This document shows, piece after piece, positions 25,686-34,349 of a DNA stretch of 50,542 bases. Source of the stretch: Alphaproteobacteria bacterium (GTDB lineage Bacteria; Pseudomonadota; Alphaproteobacteria; Paracaedibacterales; VGCI01); NCBI GenBank assembly GCA_021323455.1, contig JAJONN010000007.1, forward strand, positions 1 to 50,542, written 5' to 3'. Numbering within the stretch: the first letter of the stretch is position 1; every line of letters begins with the position of its first letter. The notes below the pieces were generated by a model, which was not told where the DNA came from, made no database searches, and worked only from the letters and a program-made list of their open reading frames with translations. The position numbers and the translations under genes were made by a program.

Positions 25686-26252
25686 ATGCCGACGCCTTTG
25701 ATGCCCAAAGCAACCGCTGTTTGGTTAATTGAAAACACCGTATTAACTTTTGACCAGATTGCTGAATTCTGCAATATTCATCCGTTAGAGGTTCAAGCGG
25801 TTGCAGATGGCGAATCTTCAGTCGGCATGGTTGGTTTTAACCCCATTACCTCGCAACAATTAACAGCTGAGGAAATTAAGAGGTGTGAAGCAGATCCGAC
25901 AACTCACCTTCAACTTATGCCTCCTGTCACAGCAGAATCTTTGCTCGGCAAGAAAAAAACACGGTACACGCCCGTTGCCAAACGGCAGGATCGCCCTGAT
26001 GCGATTGCCTGGCTCTTGAAGTTTCATCCAAATTTAACGGATATGCAAATCTGCCGTTTGTTGGGAACAACAAAGCCAATGATTAAGTCAATCCGCACAA
26101 GAACTCACTGGAATACGAGCAATATCAAACCTCGAAGCCCTGTTCAATTGGGCTTATGCACGCAAAGTGAACTCGACACTGTTATTGAAGACGCGTCCCA
26201 TAAAAATGTCTCCTCAGACAGTACGCCAAAGGGTATTTTAGAGGGGCTATAA
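25686..26252 (+). CDS. trcR: DUF1013 cell-cycle transcription factor (TrcR type)
   Basis: A 188-residue protein of the alphaproteobacteria-specific DUF1013 family. In Caulobacter the family member TrcR accompanies RNA polymerase and affects cell-cycle genes. The start at 25686 is chosen because CAGGAGATACC precedes it and the sequence that follows is the family N-terminus: MPTPLMPKATAVWLIENT. IAEFCNIHPLEVQA at about residues 27-40 looks like a helix-turn-helix. The segment RPDAIAWLLKFHP at about 102-114, followed by LLGTTKPMIKSIR, repeats that pattern. The longer open frame upstream lies over the MFS gene in another frame and is not used. It sits 47 bases after the MFS stop. Confidence 0.88.
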   Translation: MPTPLMPKATAVWLIENTVLTFDQIAEFCNIHPLEVQAVADGESSVGMVGFNPITSQQLTAEEIKRCEADPTTHLQLMPPVTAESLLGKKKTRYTPVAKRQDRPDAIAWLLKFHPNLTDMQICRLLGTTKPMIKSIRTRTHWNTSNIKPRSPVQLGLCTQSELDTVIEDASHKNVSSDSTPKGILEGL

Positions 26253-26502
26253 GGGGAGCTTTAAAAACTACGGTCTATTACCCATCATTTCTGAATAAGT
26301 ATGTATATGACTGGACAACAACCTTAATAAAAGCCAGAAGATACATAAGTTTACATAAAATTCTTGCAACCATTTCCAAAAAAACCGTAACGTGTCTTGA
26401 CAAATAGGCCAAAACTTGGCACCTTGGAAAGAAGCCGTTAACCTTTTATTAATTTTTCACCCCCTCTTTCGCTGCACGGGCGACCCTCAAGGGTGATTCA
26501 CC
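26253..26502. other. Spacer before the M23 endopeptidase gene
   Basis: About 250 bases with no gene. A small palindrome (ACCCTCAAGGGT) lies near 26486, just before the M23 start. A TTGACA hexamer near 26397 has no good -10 partner. Confidence 0.3.
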
Positions 26503-27903
26503 ATGTCATGTCTTCAGTCTGGGAGGTTTCATTTGGTTTCATTTTCTCGCACACAACTTATTGGCGTATGTTCTCTTCTTCTGGCCACAGGCGTTGCTGT
26601 CTATGAACATCAATCGCATCTTCCTGTCTTAACAGGAAATACGCGTGATCTCATTGTTGCCCAGAAGGATACGAAAGCGATCCCATCTAACTTAACAGAA
26701 CTTGCCGATCAAATAACAAACCTTACCGAGAGCATCCCGGAAATTACCCAAAAAGAAAACGTTCTTCAAATTTCTAGCGGAGATACTATGATGTCCCTGT
26801 TAGTCAAAATCGGTGTAAACCGAGAAGAGGCAACCCAGGCAATCCAAGCCCTCAAGCGTGTTTACGACCCCCGTGAGCTTAAAGTAGGGCAAGATATTAA
26901 TGTGCGTTACTGCCAAGATTCATCTAAAGATAATGTTTCTTTGTTAGGTCTTTCATTTAAGGCTTCCCATGAAAACGAAATCACGCTTGAAGCAGGAAAC
27001 GGGGCATTTACAGCTAAGAAATATCAAATTGCCTTGAAAAAAGTACAAAAGCGCGTTGAAGGAACAATTGGCTCCAGCTTTTATTCTGCCGCTCTCAAAA
27101 GAGGTGTCCCTGCCCATGTGGTTCGGGAGGCGATCAACGCCCTCTCTTACGACATTAACTGGCAACATGACCCGACCCGTGGTGACCCCTTTACCATTGT
27201 CTACGACGTTTATCAAGATACCAATGGTCAAGTCGTCCGAGCAGATAATTTAAAGTATGTTTCCTTTGCCCCTAGCGGGAAAAAAGCCGGTGGAAGAAAC
27301 AACGTGCGTCAAGTTTATCGCTTCCACCCCGTAAAAGGCGCTCCTGGCTACTACGATGCCAACGGAATGAATGTTGCTAAAACTTTGTTACAAACCCCCC
27401 TAGACCCCTCCAAAATGCGTGTTACCTCAAAGTTTGGGCGGCGTATCCACCCTTGCTTAGGCTACTCCCAACATCATAAGGGCGTAGATTTTAGCGCCCC
27501 AGCAGAAACACCCGTGCGCGCCGCCGGGGCTGGCACCATTGTTAAAGCAAGCTATTGGGGCAATTATGGCAATTATATTATGATTAAACATAATGATAAA
27601 TATAGCACGGCTTATGCTCATTTAAGCCGCATGAAAGTTAGAGTCGGCATGAAAGTGCGTCAAAACCAAATTATTGGAAATGTCGGTGCAACAGGCCGCA
27701 CAACGGGCCCTCATTTACATTACGAAGTTTTGTGCAATAATGTCCATGTGAACCCCCAAAGCATTAAGCAACTCCCGATGACAAAACTTACTGCCAAGGA
27801 TTTAGCAGATTTCCGCCGGGTTAAGGCACAAATTGAGAGGGAAGCCACCGAAGTGTCCACTTCCCAAGTTGCTTCGGCTGGCACACAAACACAGACAAGT
27901 TAA
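26503..27903 (+). CDS. M23 family peptidoglycan DD-endopeptidase with LysM/OapA-like domain
   Basis: A 466-residue envelope enzyme. Residues about 20-40 form a single membrane anchor (IGVCSLLLATGVAVYE). At about 85-130 there is a LysM/OapA-like region (SSGDTMMSLLVKIGV ... LKVGQDINVRY) that likely binds peptidoglycan. The C-terminal M23 domain (about 305-425) keeps the zinc ligands: H...D in HHKGVDFSAPAETPVRAA and HxH in GPHLHYEVL. It should therefore be an active metallopeptidase that cuts peptide cross-links, unlike the EnvC-like protein at 18175. The general layout matches MepM-type enzymes. It is single and precedes a tRNA gene. Confidence 0.92.
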   Translation: MSCLQSGRFHLVSFSRTQLIGVCSLLLATGVAVYEHQSHLPVLTGNTRDLIVAQKDTKAIPSNLTELADQITNLTESIPEITQKENVLQISSGDTMMSLLVKIGVNREEATQAIQALKRVYDPRELKVGQDINVRYCQDSSKDNVSLLGLSFKASHENEITLEAGNGAFTAKKYQIALKKVQKRVEGTIGSSFYSAALKRGVPAHVVREAINALSYDINWQHDPTRGDPFTIVYDVYQDTNGQVVRADNLKYVSFAPSGKKAGGRNNVRQVYRFHPVKGAPGYYDANGMNVAKTLLQTPLDPSKMRVTSKFGRRIHPCLGYSQHHKGVDFSAPAETPVRAAGAGTIVKASYWGNYGNYIMIKHNDKYSTAYAHLSRMKVRVGMKVRQNQIIGNVGATGRTTGPHLHYEVLCNNVHVNPQSIKQLPMTKLTAKDLADFRRVKAQIEREATEVSTSQVASAGTQTQTS

Positions 27904-28025
27904 TTATCCTGTTGGCTCGGTTCGGAAAAACCCTTTTCAGCCGGGCACTTTCAAGAATAAATCAAAAAACTTGATCAAAGCGCTTGATTTTATCCTTGTA
28001 TAACGCTAAAAACGAGAGAATACTT

Positions 28026-28102
28026 GTCCCCATCGTCTAGCTGGCCTAGGACATCGCCCTTTCAAGGCGGTAACACGGGTTCGAATCCCGTTGGGGGCAC
28101 CA
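28026..28102 (+). tRNA. tRNA-Glu (anticodon UUC), CCA encoded
   Basis: The sequence folds as a cloverleaf. The acceptor stem is GTCCCCA with TGGGGGC. The anticodon arm TCGCC-CTTTCAA-GGCGG gives anticodon TTC. The T arm has CGGGTTCGAATCCCG. Discriminator A and an encoded CCA follow. It closely resembles bacterial tRNA-Glu. Confidence 0.97.
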
Positions 28103-28229
28103 ATTTCAATTCCCTATAGCTAAAGCCTACAACTCTGAAACGTCACAGGTATGACATAATAAGCCGAATGTTATTTACAGATTTTTATGCTTTTCTTTTT
28201 TTTTCCTACTTTTTCCATAAAAATTCTGC

Positions 28230-28235
28230 TATACT
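28230..28235 (+). promoter_or_regulatory. Possible -10 box for the RNA-binding protein gene
   Basis: TATACT lies about 90 bases before the start codon at 28324. The matching -35 region is poor (TACTTT at 18 bases distance). The result would be a 5' leader of about 80 bases. Confidence 0.3.
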
Positions 28236-28323
28236 TCGGTTGTAAGGTGCTTTAGAAGTTCCAAGTCCTGACTTAGACCTCTTTAAGCGGCCCGTTTCTT
28301 AGTACTTAAAGGAGTCTTGTTAG

Positions 28324-28665
28324 GTGAGTAAAAAATTAAGCAATTTGGCTTTTGCCATGTCCGATTCTACTTTAGAAGAGTTGTTTGGATCTATTGGCCA
28401 AGTTGTATCAGCGAAAGTTATCACAGACCGTGATACCGGACGAAGCAAAGGGTTCGGGTTTGTTGAAATGTCAACAGACCAGGAAGCTGTCGAAGCTATT
28501 GAAAAATTAAATGGCACGGAAGTTTTAGGGCGCGCCATTGGCGTTTCTGAGGCTCGCCCACAGCAACCGCGTGAAAACCGTGGTTTTGGTGGTGGAAACG
28601 GCGGTGGACGCGGTGGCCCTGGTGGGCGCAGTTCCTCTGGTGGATTTGGCCGCTCTGGTTATTAA
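28324..28665 (+). CDS. Small RRM RNA-binding protein with Gly-rich tail
   Basis: A 113-residue protein with one RNA-recognition motif followed by a Gly/Arg-rich tail (from about residue 82), like the glycine-rich RNA-binding proteins of bacteria that respond to cold. It starts at GTG, with AAGGAG about 9 bases upstream. RNP1 is intact (KGFGFVEM at about residues 40-47). RNP2 is abnormal: the family reads KL(Y/F)VGNL at the start, but here it is KKLSNLAF, as if six bases had been lost in the first beta strand. Either the protein tolerates a shortened strand, or RNA binding is impaired. It stands between tRNA-Glu and a strong terminator, as a single-gene unit. Confidence 0.85.
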   Translation: MSKKLSNLAFAMSDSTLEELFGSIGQVVSAKVITDRDTGRSKGFGFVEMSTDQEAVEAIEKLNGTEVLGRAIGVSEARPQQPRENRGFGGGNGGGRGGPGGRSSSGGFGRSGY

Positions 28666-28691
28666 TTCCAGAAACTCACAAATGAAATTAC

Positions 28692-28725
28692 AAAAAGAGG
28701 CTGATTTTTTCAGCCTCTTTTTTTT
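28692..28725 (+). terminator. Strong intrinsic terminator after the RRM gene
   Basis: A stem AAAGAGGCTGA / TCAGCCTCTTT with a short T loop (28694-28720) is followed by further T residues. It is a textbook rho-independent terminator, about 30 bases after the stop codon. Confidence 0.92.
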
Positions 28726-28735
28726 ACTTATATTA

Positions 28736-28900
28736 GGGCGTGTGATCAATTGAAGGACTTTGTGGCGCACCAAAGGTCAGCGAAGCTAAAATGGTGGGTT
28801 TCGAGAACCGTATCGCAGCATACATAAGGGAGCATTTGAGAAACGGAAGCGTAAGATACCGCCATTTGCAGTCCAAAAGACGATCATTGATCACACGCCC
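28736..28900. mobile_element. MITE copy 2 (165 bp, TA target duplication)
   Basis: The terminal inverted repeats are exact: GGGCGTGTGATCAAT at the left, and ATTGATCACACGCCC at the right. TA flanks both ends. It is non-coding. It is the better preserved of the two copies, and shares with the first the interior TTTCGAGAACCGTATCGCAG and the block ending CCAAAAGACGATCA. Confidence 0.88.
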
Positions 28901-28905
28901 TAGAG

Positions 28906-29040
28906 TTATACTTCCTCCTTTTGTTCAGGATCCCCAAAATAAATGAAAGGCTCGCCTAGCCCTTCATCCCTGAATCCTGGCGCTTGACCCCCGTACTCAT
29001 TGACGCCTGCTTTAAAAACATGCTTTATAAAAGGTAGTTT
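28906..29040 (-). pseudogene. Possible 3' remnant of an unknown gene
   Basis: On the minus strand a frame without a start codon reads AGVNEYGGQAPGFRDEGLG then EPFIYFGDPEQKEEV and a stop at 28906. The composition is protein-like, but it begins after an in-frame stop and has no initiator. It may be the tail of a gene truncated when this region was rearranged. I do not recognise the family. Confidence 0.25.
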
Positions 29041-29069
29041 TCATAAATTTCCTCAAAGGTAACGCCGTT

Positions 29070-29828
29070 ATGTCCGAAATTTTGCCGATAATACCCCCTG
29101 AAGCGACATCTCTTTCGCGCCTGCCGCGCCATGTCGCCATTATTATGGATGGCAATGGCCGCTGGGCGGACCAAAACCGTGTTTCAACCATTTCAGGGCA
29201 CCGTATGGGCGCAGAAACCACCCGGAAAATTGTCCATCACGCGGCAGTGCGCGGTATCCCCTATTTAACCCTCTATGCGTTCTCCGCTGAAAACTGGCTA
29301 CGCCCCCAAGGATGGGTTGATGAACTGATGGGCTTGCTGCGCTATAGCCTTAAAAATCAAGTCCAGGATTTGGCAGATAATGGGGTTTGCCTGAAAGTGA
29401 TCGGAGATCGGACAAAACTCCCGTCGGACATTGTTTCCCTTATTGAAGAAAGCGAAGCAAAAACAGCCGGAAACACCCGCATAACCCTCCTTATGGCACT
29501 CAGTTATGGGGGCCGTGATGAAATCGTCAGCGCTACAAAAAAGGTTGCTGAACAAGTTAAGTCAGGCACCTTAAAGATAGACGACATCACGTCGGATACG
29601 TTGCGGGACCATCTTTATACAGCCGGCATTCCTGATCCGGACTTGTTCATCCGCACCAGCGGTGAACAACGGATCAGCAATTTTCTTTTGTGGCAAATGG
29701 CCTATACAGAATTTGTTTTTTGTCCGACTTTATGGCCGGACTTTTCAGCAGAAGATTTTGACCAAGCCCTTGAAACATACCAACACAGAGAGCGTCGTTA
29801 TGGTGCCGTTATCGCCTCCAAAAAGTAA
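29070..29828 (+). CDS. uppS: Undecaprenyl pyrophosphate synthase (cis-prenyltransferase)
   Basis: A 252-residue enzyme that adds isopentenyl units to farnesyl diphosphate to make the C55 lipid carrier for peptidoglycan and other envelope polymers. The catalytic Asp is in IIMDGNGRWA at about residues 25-34. SGHRMGAETT, YAFSAENWLRP, and RTSGEQRISNFLLWQMAYTE are the other family blocks. Length is normal. It opens the envelope cluster; the usual upstream genes (pyrH, frr) are not present and a MITE lies there instead. cdsA begins inside its last codons. The substrate supply is interesting because dxr is reduced to a remnant downstream. Confidence 0.95.
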   Translation: MSEILPIIPPEATSLSRLPRHVAIIMDGNGRWADQNRVSTISGHRMGAETTRKIVHHAAVRGIPYLTLYAFSAENWLRPQGWVDELMGLLRYSLKNQVQDLADNGVCLKVIGDRTKLPSDIVSLIEESEAKTAGNTRITLLMALSYGGRDEIVSATKKVAEQVKSGTLKIDDITSDTLRDHLYTAGIPDPDLFIRTSGEQRISNFLLWQMAYTEFVFCPTLWPDFSAEDFDQALETYQHRERRYGAVIASKK

Positions 29829-30618
29829 CTTTGACACGAGCAATTTTGGAAAAAGGACGGTATCTGCCGCCATTGGCGTCCCTCTTGCTGTGGGGGCTGT
29901 TATGGCAGGCTCCCCTTACGTCGATATTCTGGCGATCTTCCTGCTCGGCGTCCTGCTATGGGAATGGTCAAAGATGTCTGGTCTTCCCTTATCTCATCCC
30001 ATGAATGCTGTGGTCGCTATTTTAATCGGATGGGCGATTTTTGGCTCCGGCGCTTTTTTACCAGCTTTTTGCCTGGCATTAGCCGGGTTCTCGTTTATCC
30101 TCTTTTATCACTACCAAGTCGGTGCGAAGCTTGTCCCCTCCCTCCTCCTGCTTTCAGGCCCTTTTTATATTGGCCTTGGCATGACAGCAATCCTGAATCT
30201 CGCAAAAGCTGCTCCTTTAACTTTGTTATGGGCGCTCGTCATTGTGTGGGCGACAGATACAGGCGCTTATGTCATCGGCAGCCTGGTAGGAGGACCGAAG
30301 CTGGTTCCGCGCATCAGCCCTGGCAAAACATGGTCAGGCTTCATAGGAGGGTCCATGCTCGGCTCATCACTGGGCGTCACCCTTGCTCCTTATTGCCAGA
30401 TTGGCCTTGAAAACCCGGCTTTTCTGCTGAGTCTCGCCCTAACCATAACCTTTGTTGGACATACAGGGGACATCCTTGAATCTGCCGCCAAGCGCCTTTT
30501 TAAAGTTAAAGATTCCAGCCGCATTATCCCTGGGCATGGCGGCCTCTTAGACCGGATTGACAGCTTGCTGCTGGTCGCCCCTTTTCTTGTTATTCTCAAG
30601 TTTTTTAAGGTGTTTTGA
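29800..30618 (+). CDS. cdsA: Phosphatidate cytidylyltransferase
   Basis: A 272-residue inner-membrane enzyme that makes CDP-diacylglycerol from phosphatidate and CTP, the precursor of all phospholipids. I start at 29800 (ATG, overlapping uppS by 29 bases) because the longer frame would lie in uppS sequence. About eight hydrophobic segments are seen. The signature is in the last third: ISPGKTWSGFIGG at about 170-182 and HTGDILESAAKR ... KDSSRIIPGHGGLLDRIDS at about 215-250. The ending is typical. In the canonical alphaproteobacterial cluster dxr comes next, but here only a tail of it is found. Confidence 0.95.
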   Translation: MVPLSPPKSNFDTSNFGKRTVSAAIGVPLAVGAVMAGSPYVDILAIFLLGVLLWEWSKMSGLPLSHPMNAVVAILIGWAIFGSGAFLPAFCLALAGFSFILFYHYQVGAKLVPSLLLLSGPFYIGLGMTAILNLAKAAPLTLLWALVIVWATDTGAYVIGSLVGGPKLVPRISPGKTWSGFIGGSMLGSSLGVTLAPYCQIGLENPAFLLSLALTITFVGHTGDILESAAKRLFKVKDSSRIIPGHGGLLDRIDSLLLVAPFLVILKFFKVF

Positions 30619-30740
30619 GGAAGAGTTGAGAGAAGAGAGAGGCCAGACAGAACGCCTAAAGAAGGGTAGATTCAAATTGTCCATATTCTTTGACTATAGA
30701 AATAGAAAACGGACAACTGAAAATGAAAACCTAATGCGCC

Positions 30741-30911
30741 AATGTCCTCGACACCATGAGTGGGTCGGCTTCCAGCCCAATCGATGATGTTTTAGCAATA
30801 GGTGACCAAGCCCGACAAATAGCAATAAAAATTATTCATAAAAAAAATGCATCCCAACACTTTTGCGCATTTTCATATGGTTCAGAATCAGTTAAGGTTG
30901 CAGATAATTAA
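30741..30911 (+). pseudogene. dxr: C-terminal remnant of dxr (1-deoxyxylulose-5-phosphate reductoisomerase)
   Basis: Between cdsA and rseP, exactly where dxr normally lies, a frame reads NVLDTMSGSASSP then IDDVLAIGDQARQIA. This aligns with the end of DXR: in E. coli SVLEKM ... VDDVLSVDANAREVA. An in-frame stop lies just upstream (30732-30734) and the frame ends at 30911, 24 bases before rseP. A full dxr needs about 390 codons, so nearly all of it is gone. DXR performs the committed step of the MEP isoprenoid pathway. A weak match to the DXR N-terminus (KLSI ... GKRT-like) may persist near 30677-30720. A second intact dxr elsewhere cannot be excluded. Confidence 0.6.
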
Positions 30912-30935
30912 ACTTTTACGAAACGGGTTCTACCC

Positions 30936-32039
30936 ATGATGTCACTCATTAATTTTGCCGAACATGCGGTTCCCTTCCTCATTGTTTTGACCATCCTTGT
31001 GTTCGTTCACGAACTCGGCCACTACCTTGTCGCCCGCTACAACAAGGTCAAGATTGAAGTCTTTTCTATCGGTTTTGGCCCCGAACTCTTTGGATGGTAT
31101 GACGGGGCTGGAACACGGTGGAAGTTTAGCCTGATTCCGTTAGGCGGGTACGTGCGTATGTATGGCGATGCAGATGCCAGCAGTCGGCCAGATGCGGAAT
31201 CCCTAAACAAAATGAGCGCAGAAGACAAGTCGAAAAGCCTTCATAGCAAACGGGTTGGTCAACGCATGGCGGTCAGTGCGGCTGGCCCTTTTGCCAATTT
31301 TCTGTTTGCCATCATTGTCCTGGCCGGATTGTTTATGATAAAAGGCGAACCCTTTATGCCTGCCGCTGTTGGGGGCGTCATCCCTGGAAAGATTGCGGAA
31401 AAGGTAGGGATCCGGGAAGGCGATAGAATCATCAGCCTGAACGGTGTTTCTGTAAAAGATTTCCACGCCTTGCGTGATTTGATTGTCGCCCATAAAGGAA
31501 AAGACGTTGATATCCGGTTTATGCGCAACAATGCGGAGCAAACCATCCATACAGAAATGGTTGAATTAGACGCTTCAGGCGAAAAAAAGCCTGTTGGCGT
31601 CATGGGCATTACCCCCCCTCTTCCTGAATACCGTACCGTCAACCCTCTTCAGGCTATCACCCATGCGGTGGGTAAAACATGGATGACGTGCGTTGACGCC
31701 CTGACGGGCATTGGCCAAATGATTACGGGTCAGCGCTCCTCTGAAGAATTAGGGGGTATTTTATCCATTGGGGATATGGCAGGGAAAAGCGCCAAAGGGG
31801 GGGTTGCTGCCCTCTTCTTCTTTATGGCCTTTTTGTCCATCAACTTAGGGTTGATTAACTTGCTCCCTGTTCCTGTCCTCGATGGAGGACACTTGTTGTT
31901 CTATGGAATTGAAGCGGTTTGCGGCAAACCCGTTCCCGAAAAGATCCAGGAATATGCCTTTATGGCTGGTTTAGCGCTTGTTTTAGGTGTCATGCTCATG
32001 TCCACATGGAATGACGTTGTTCGTCTTATTTTGAACTAA
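30936..32039 (+). CDS. rseP: Site-2 intramembrane metalloprotease RseP
   Basis: A 367-residue zinc protease of the inner membrane (M50). It cuts anti-sigma factors and leftover signal peptides within the membrane. The HExxH motif is in VFVHELGHYLVAR near residue 25, within the first membrane segment. The third zinc ligand is in PVPVLDGGHLLF near 315. A PDZ domain (about 125-205) includes GGVIPGKIAEKVGIREGDRI. Four membrane segments are expected. The spacing to bamA is 14 bases. The family and position are standard. There is no strong ribosome binding site; ATG at 30936 or the next codon may start it. Confidence 0.95.
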   Translation: MMSLINFAEHAVPFLIVLTILVFVHELGHYLVARYNKVKIEVFSIGFGPELFGWYDGAGTRWKFSLIPLGGYVRMYGDADASSRPDAESLNKMSAEDKSKSLHSKRVGQRMAVSAAGPFANFLFAIIVLAGLFMIKGEPFMPAAVGGVIPGKIAEKVGIREGDRIISLNGVSVKDFHALRDLIVAHKGKDVDIRFMRNNAEQTIHTEMVELDASGEKKPVGVMGITPPLPEYRTVNPLQAITHAVGKTWMTCVDALTGIGQMITGQRSSEELGGILSIGDMAGKSAKGGVAALFFFMAFLSINLGLINLLPVPVLDGGHLLFYGIEAVCGKPVPEKIQEYAFMAGLALVLGVMLMSTWNDVVRLILN

Positions 32040-32053
32040 AGGATGTCCAGTTA

Positions 32054-34321
32054 ATGTTTACAATTAGAAAAAATACAAAGTCTCTTGTTCTTGGCCTAGC
32101 GCTGTCAACAGCCTTGGCAGCACCTGCTTTTGCACAAGCCATCCAATCCATTCAAGTAACAGGGAACAAGCGGATTGAAACAGAAACCGTCATTTCCAAC
32201 CTTCCTCTTAAGGTCGGGGATTCCTTTGATAACCTCCAGCTAAATCAGGCTTTGAAAGACCTTTTTGCAACCGGTTATTTCGCCGATGTCCAAATTCACC
32301 GCCAAGGCAACGCCCTTGTCGTGGAGGTTGTTGAAAACAGCCTTATTAACCGTATTTCCTTTGAGGGGAACTCAAAGCTGAAGGATGAAAAATTAACCGA
32401 AGAAATCCAGCTACGCCCCCGGGAAGTTTTATCCCGGACAAAGATCCAGGCCGCCCAGCAGCGTATCCTGGAAATTTACCGTCGGATGGGCCGCTTTGAC
32501 GCTACCGTTGAACCAAAAGTCATCCGCCTGGAAGAAAACCGTGTAGACCTGGTTTTTGAGATCAATGAGGGGGAAGTCACTTACGTCCGCAAAATAAACT
32601 TCATTGGCAACAAGCATTTTACCTCTTCCCGCCTGGAAGAACAATTGTTTACCAAGCGCAAACGCTGGTTCCGCCTGTGGGCAAGCGACGACACGTTTGA
32701 CCCGGATCGCTTTACAGCCGACCAACAGCAGCTCCAGCAATATTATTTTGACATGGGGTACCCGGATTTCCGTCTGATATCAGCCGTTGCAGAACTCAGT
32801 CCTGACCATAAAGATTTTTATCTTACCTTTACCATTGAAGAGGGAGAGAAATACACTTATGGAAAAGTGAATATTGTTTCGCACCTCAAGCAGGTCAAAG
32901 CAGAAGACCTCAAATCGTTAATCGACATTCAAAGTGGTGATACCTTTTCCCGTAAGCAAATTGAGCGCACTGTCCTGGCCCTAAATGCGCATGTGGGAAC
33001 GTATGGGTATGCGTTTGCAGACATACAACCCAGAATTGAAAAAAACAGGGCCAAAAAGACAGTTGACCTGACTTTTGAAGTCCGGGAAGGTCCTCATGTT
33101 TATATTGAGCGCATTGATGTCGTCGGGAATGACCGTACCAAAGATAAGGTGATCCGGCGGGAACTCAATATACTAGAAGGGGACGCTTATAACGCAACAA
33201 AGCTAAAGAAAGCAGAGAAAAACCTGAAAGACCTCGGCTATTTCAAGAAGTCCGAGATCCTCACGGAGCAAGGCTCCGCCCCTGACAAGGCGCGTCTGGT
33301 TATTAAAGTTGAAGAGCAGCCCACTGGGGAAATGGGCGTTGCCGCCGGATTTTCAACCCTGGATGGTGTTTTGGGGAACGTCAAGTTTAACGAATATAAC
33401 CTATTAGGAAGCGGGCTCCGGCTCCACGCCAGCGTTACGATTGCCCGCCGGTCACAAGAATATGACGTCGGCATTACTGACCCGTACTTTTTAGGGTATA
33501 ACCTTGAAGCTGGCGTTGACGTGTTCCGTGTCCGTTCGACCCGTTTGTCCCACTATGTTTCCTCGGCAAATGGGATAACCCCCCACATTTCTTATGCCAT
33601 AACAGAATATTTGGGACAAACACTGACCTATACGTTAAAAGATGAACACACCTCGCATGTTGACGATGCCGCATCCATCTTTATTAAGGAGCAAAGAGGA
33701 AAATACTTGACATCCGCTATTGGTCAAACATTGGCCTATGACCGCCGGGACAGCCGCATTGACCCAACTTCAGGATATGTGGTGAGCTTGAGCAACCAAT
33801 ATGCCGGTTTAGGCGGAAAGGTCAATTATTTAAAGAACTCTGTCGGGGGTTCCTGGTTCTACTCCCCCGTTGAAGATATTGTCTTGAATGTTCGAGGTGC
33901 CCTTGGGGGTATTGAACGTGTGGGGAACAAAACCATTCGCATCGTAGATAGTATCCAACTGGGCGCAGATTCGTTCCGTGGGTTTGCCTATGGCGGCCTT
34001 GGTCCCCGAGACAGTATATCGAAAGACCCACTCGGGGGTACGCGCTTCTGGACAGGAACAGTTGAAGTCCTCTTCCCGATCGGCTTACCCAACGAGTTCG
34101 GCGTCAAGGGAGCTGTCTTTAGCGACTTCGGAACGACCTGGAAACCAGGGGTAAGGGGCCCGCAAATCCTTGATAAGCGCTCAACCCGTGCTTCTGTTGG
34201 TCTTGGCTTGTCCTGGACATCTCCCTTTGGGCCTTTGAAAATTGACTATGCGATCCCTGTGAAAAAACAGAAGTTTGATGACACCCAGCGTTTCTTGTTT
34301 GGTTTTAGCTCACGCTGGTAA
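32054..34321 (+). CDS. bamA: Outer-membrane assembly factor BamA
   Basis: A 755-residue Omp85 protein that inserts beta-barrel proteins into the outer membrane. The signal peptide (about 28 residues) ends at PAFAQA. Five POTRA domains follow to about residue 420, the first starting IQSIQVTGNKRIETETV. The 16-strand barrel ends with the aromatic signature FLFGFSSRW; the conserved GGxxxxRG-like loop is seen in DSFRGFAYGGLGPR. It follows rseP by 14 bases and precedes skp by 28 bases. The partner lipoprotein BamE is encoded at 36484. Confidence 0.97.
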   Translation: MFTIRKNTKSLVLGLALSTALAAPAFAQAIQSIQVTGNKRIETETVISNLPLKVGDSFDNLQLNQALKDLFATGYFADVQIHRQGNALVVEVVENSLINRISFEGNSKLKDEKLTEEIQLRPREVLSRTKIQAAQQRILEIYRRMGRFDATVEPKVIRLEENRVDLVFEINEGEVTYVRKINFIGNKHFTSSRLEEQLFTKRKRWFRLWASDDTFDPDRFTADQQQLQQYYFDMGYPDFRLISAVAELSPDHKDFYLTFTIEEGEKYTYGKVNIVSHLKQVKAEDLKSLIDIQSGDTFSRKQIERTVLALNAHVGTYGYAFADIQPRIEKNRAKKTVDLTFEVREGPHVYIERIDVVGNDRTKDKVIRRELNILEGDAYNATKLKKAEKNLKDLGYFKKSEILTEQGSAPDKARLVIKVEEQPTGEMGVAAGFSTLDGVLGNVKFNEYNLLGSGLRLHASVTIARRSQEYDVGITDPYFLGYNLEAGVDVFRVRSTRLSHYVSSANGITPHISYAITEYLGQTLTYTLKDEHTSHVDDAASIFIKEQRGKYLTSAIGQTLAYDRRDSRIDPTSGYVVSLSNQYAGLGGKVNYLKNSVGGSWFYSPVEDIVLNVRGALGGIERVGNKTIRIVDSIQLGADSFRGFAYGGLGPRDSISKDPLGGTRFWTGTVEVLFPIGLPNEFGVKGAVFSDFGTTWKPGVRGPQILDKRSTRASVGLGLSWTSPFGPLKIDYAIPVKKQKFDDTQRFLFGFSSRW

Positions 34322-34349
34322 ACCCTCAGGGTTCGGGTGAGGAGGACGA

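Noticed and set aside
29662..29799. Upstream extension of the cdsA frame
   Set aside because: It is uppS sequence read in another frame. The CdsA family begins after 29800.
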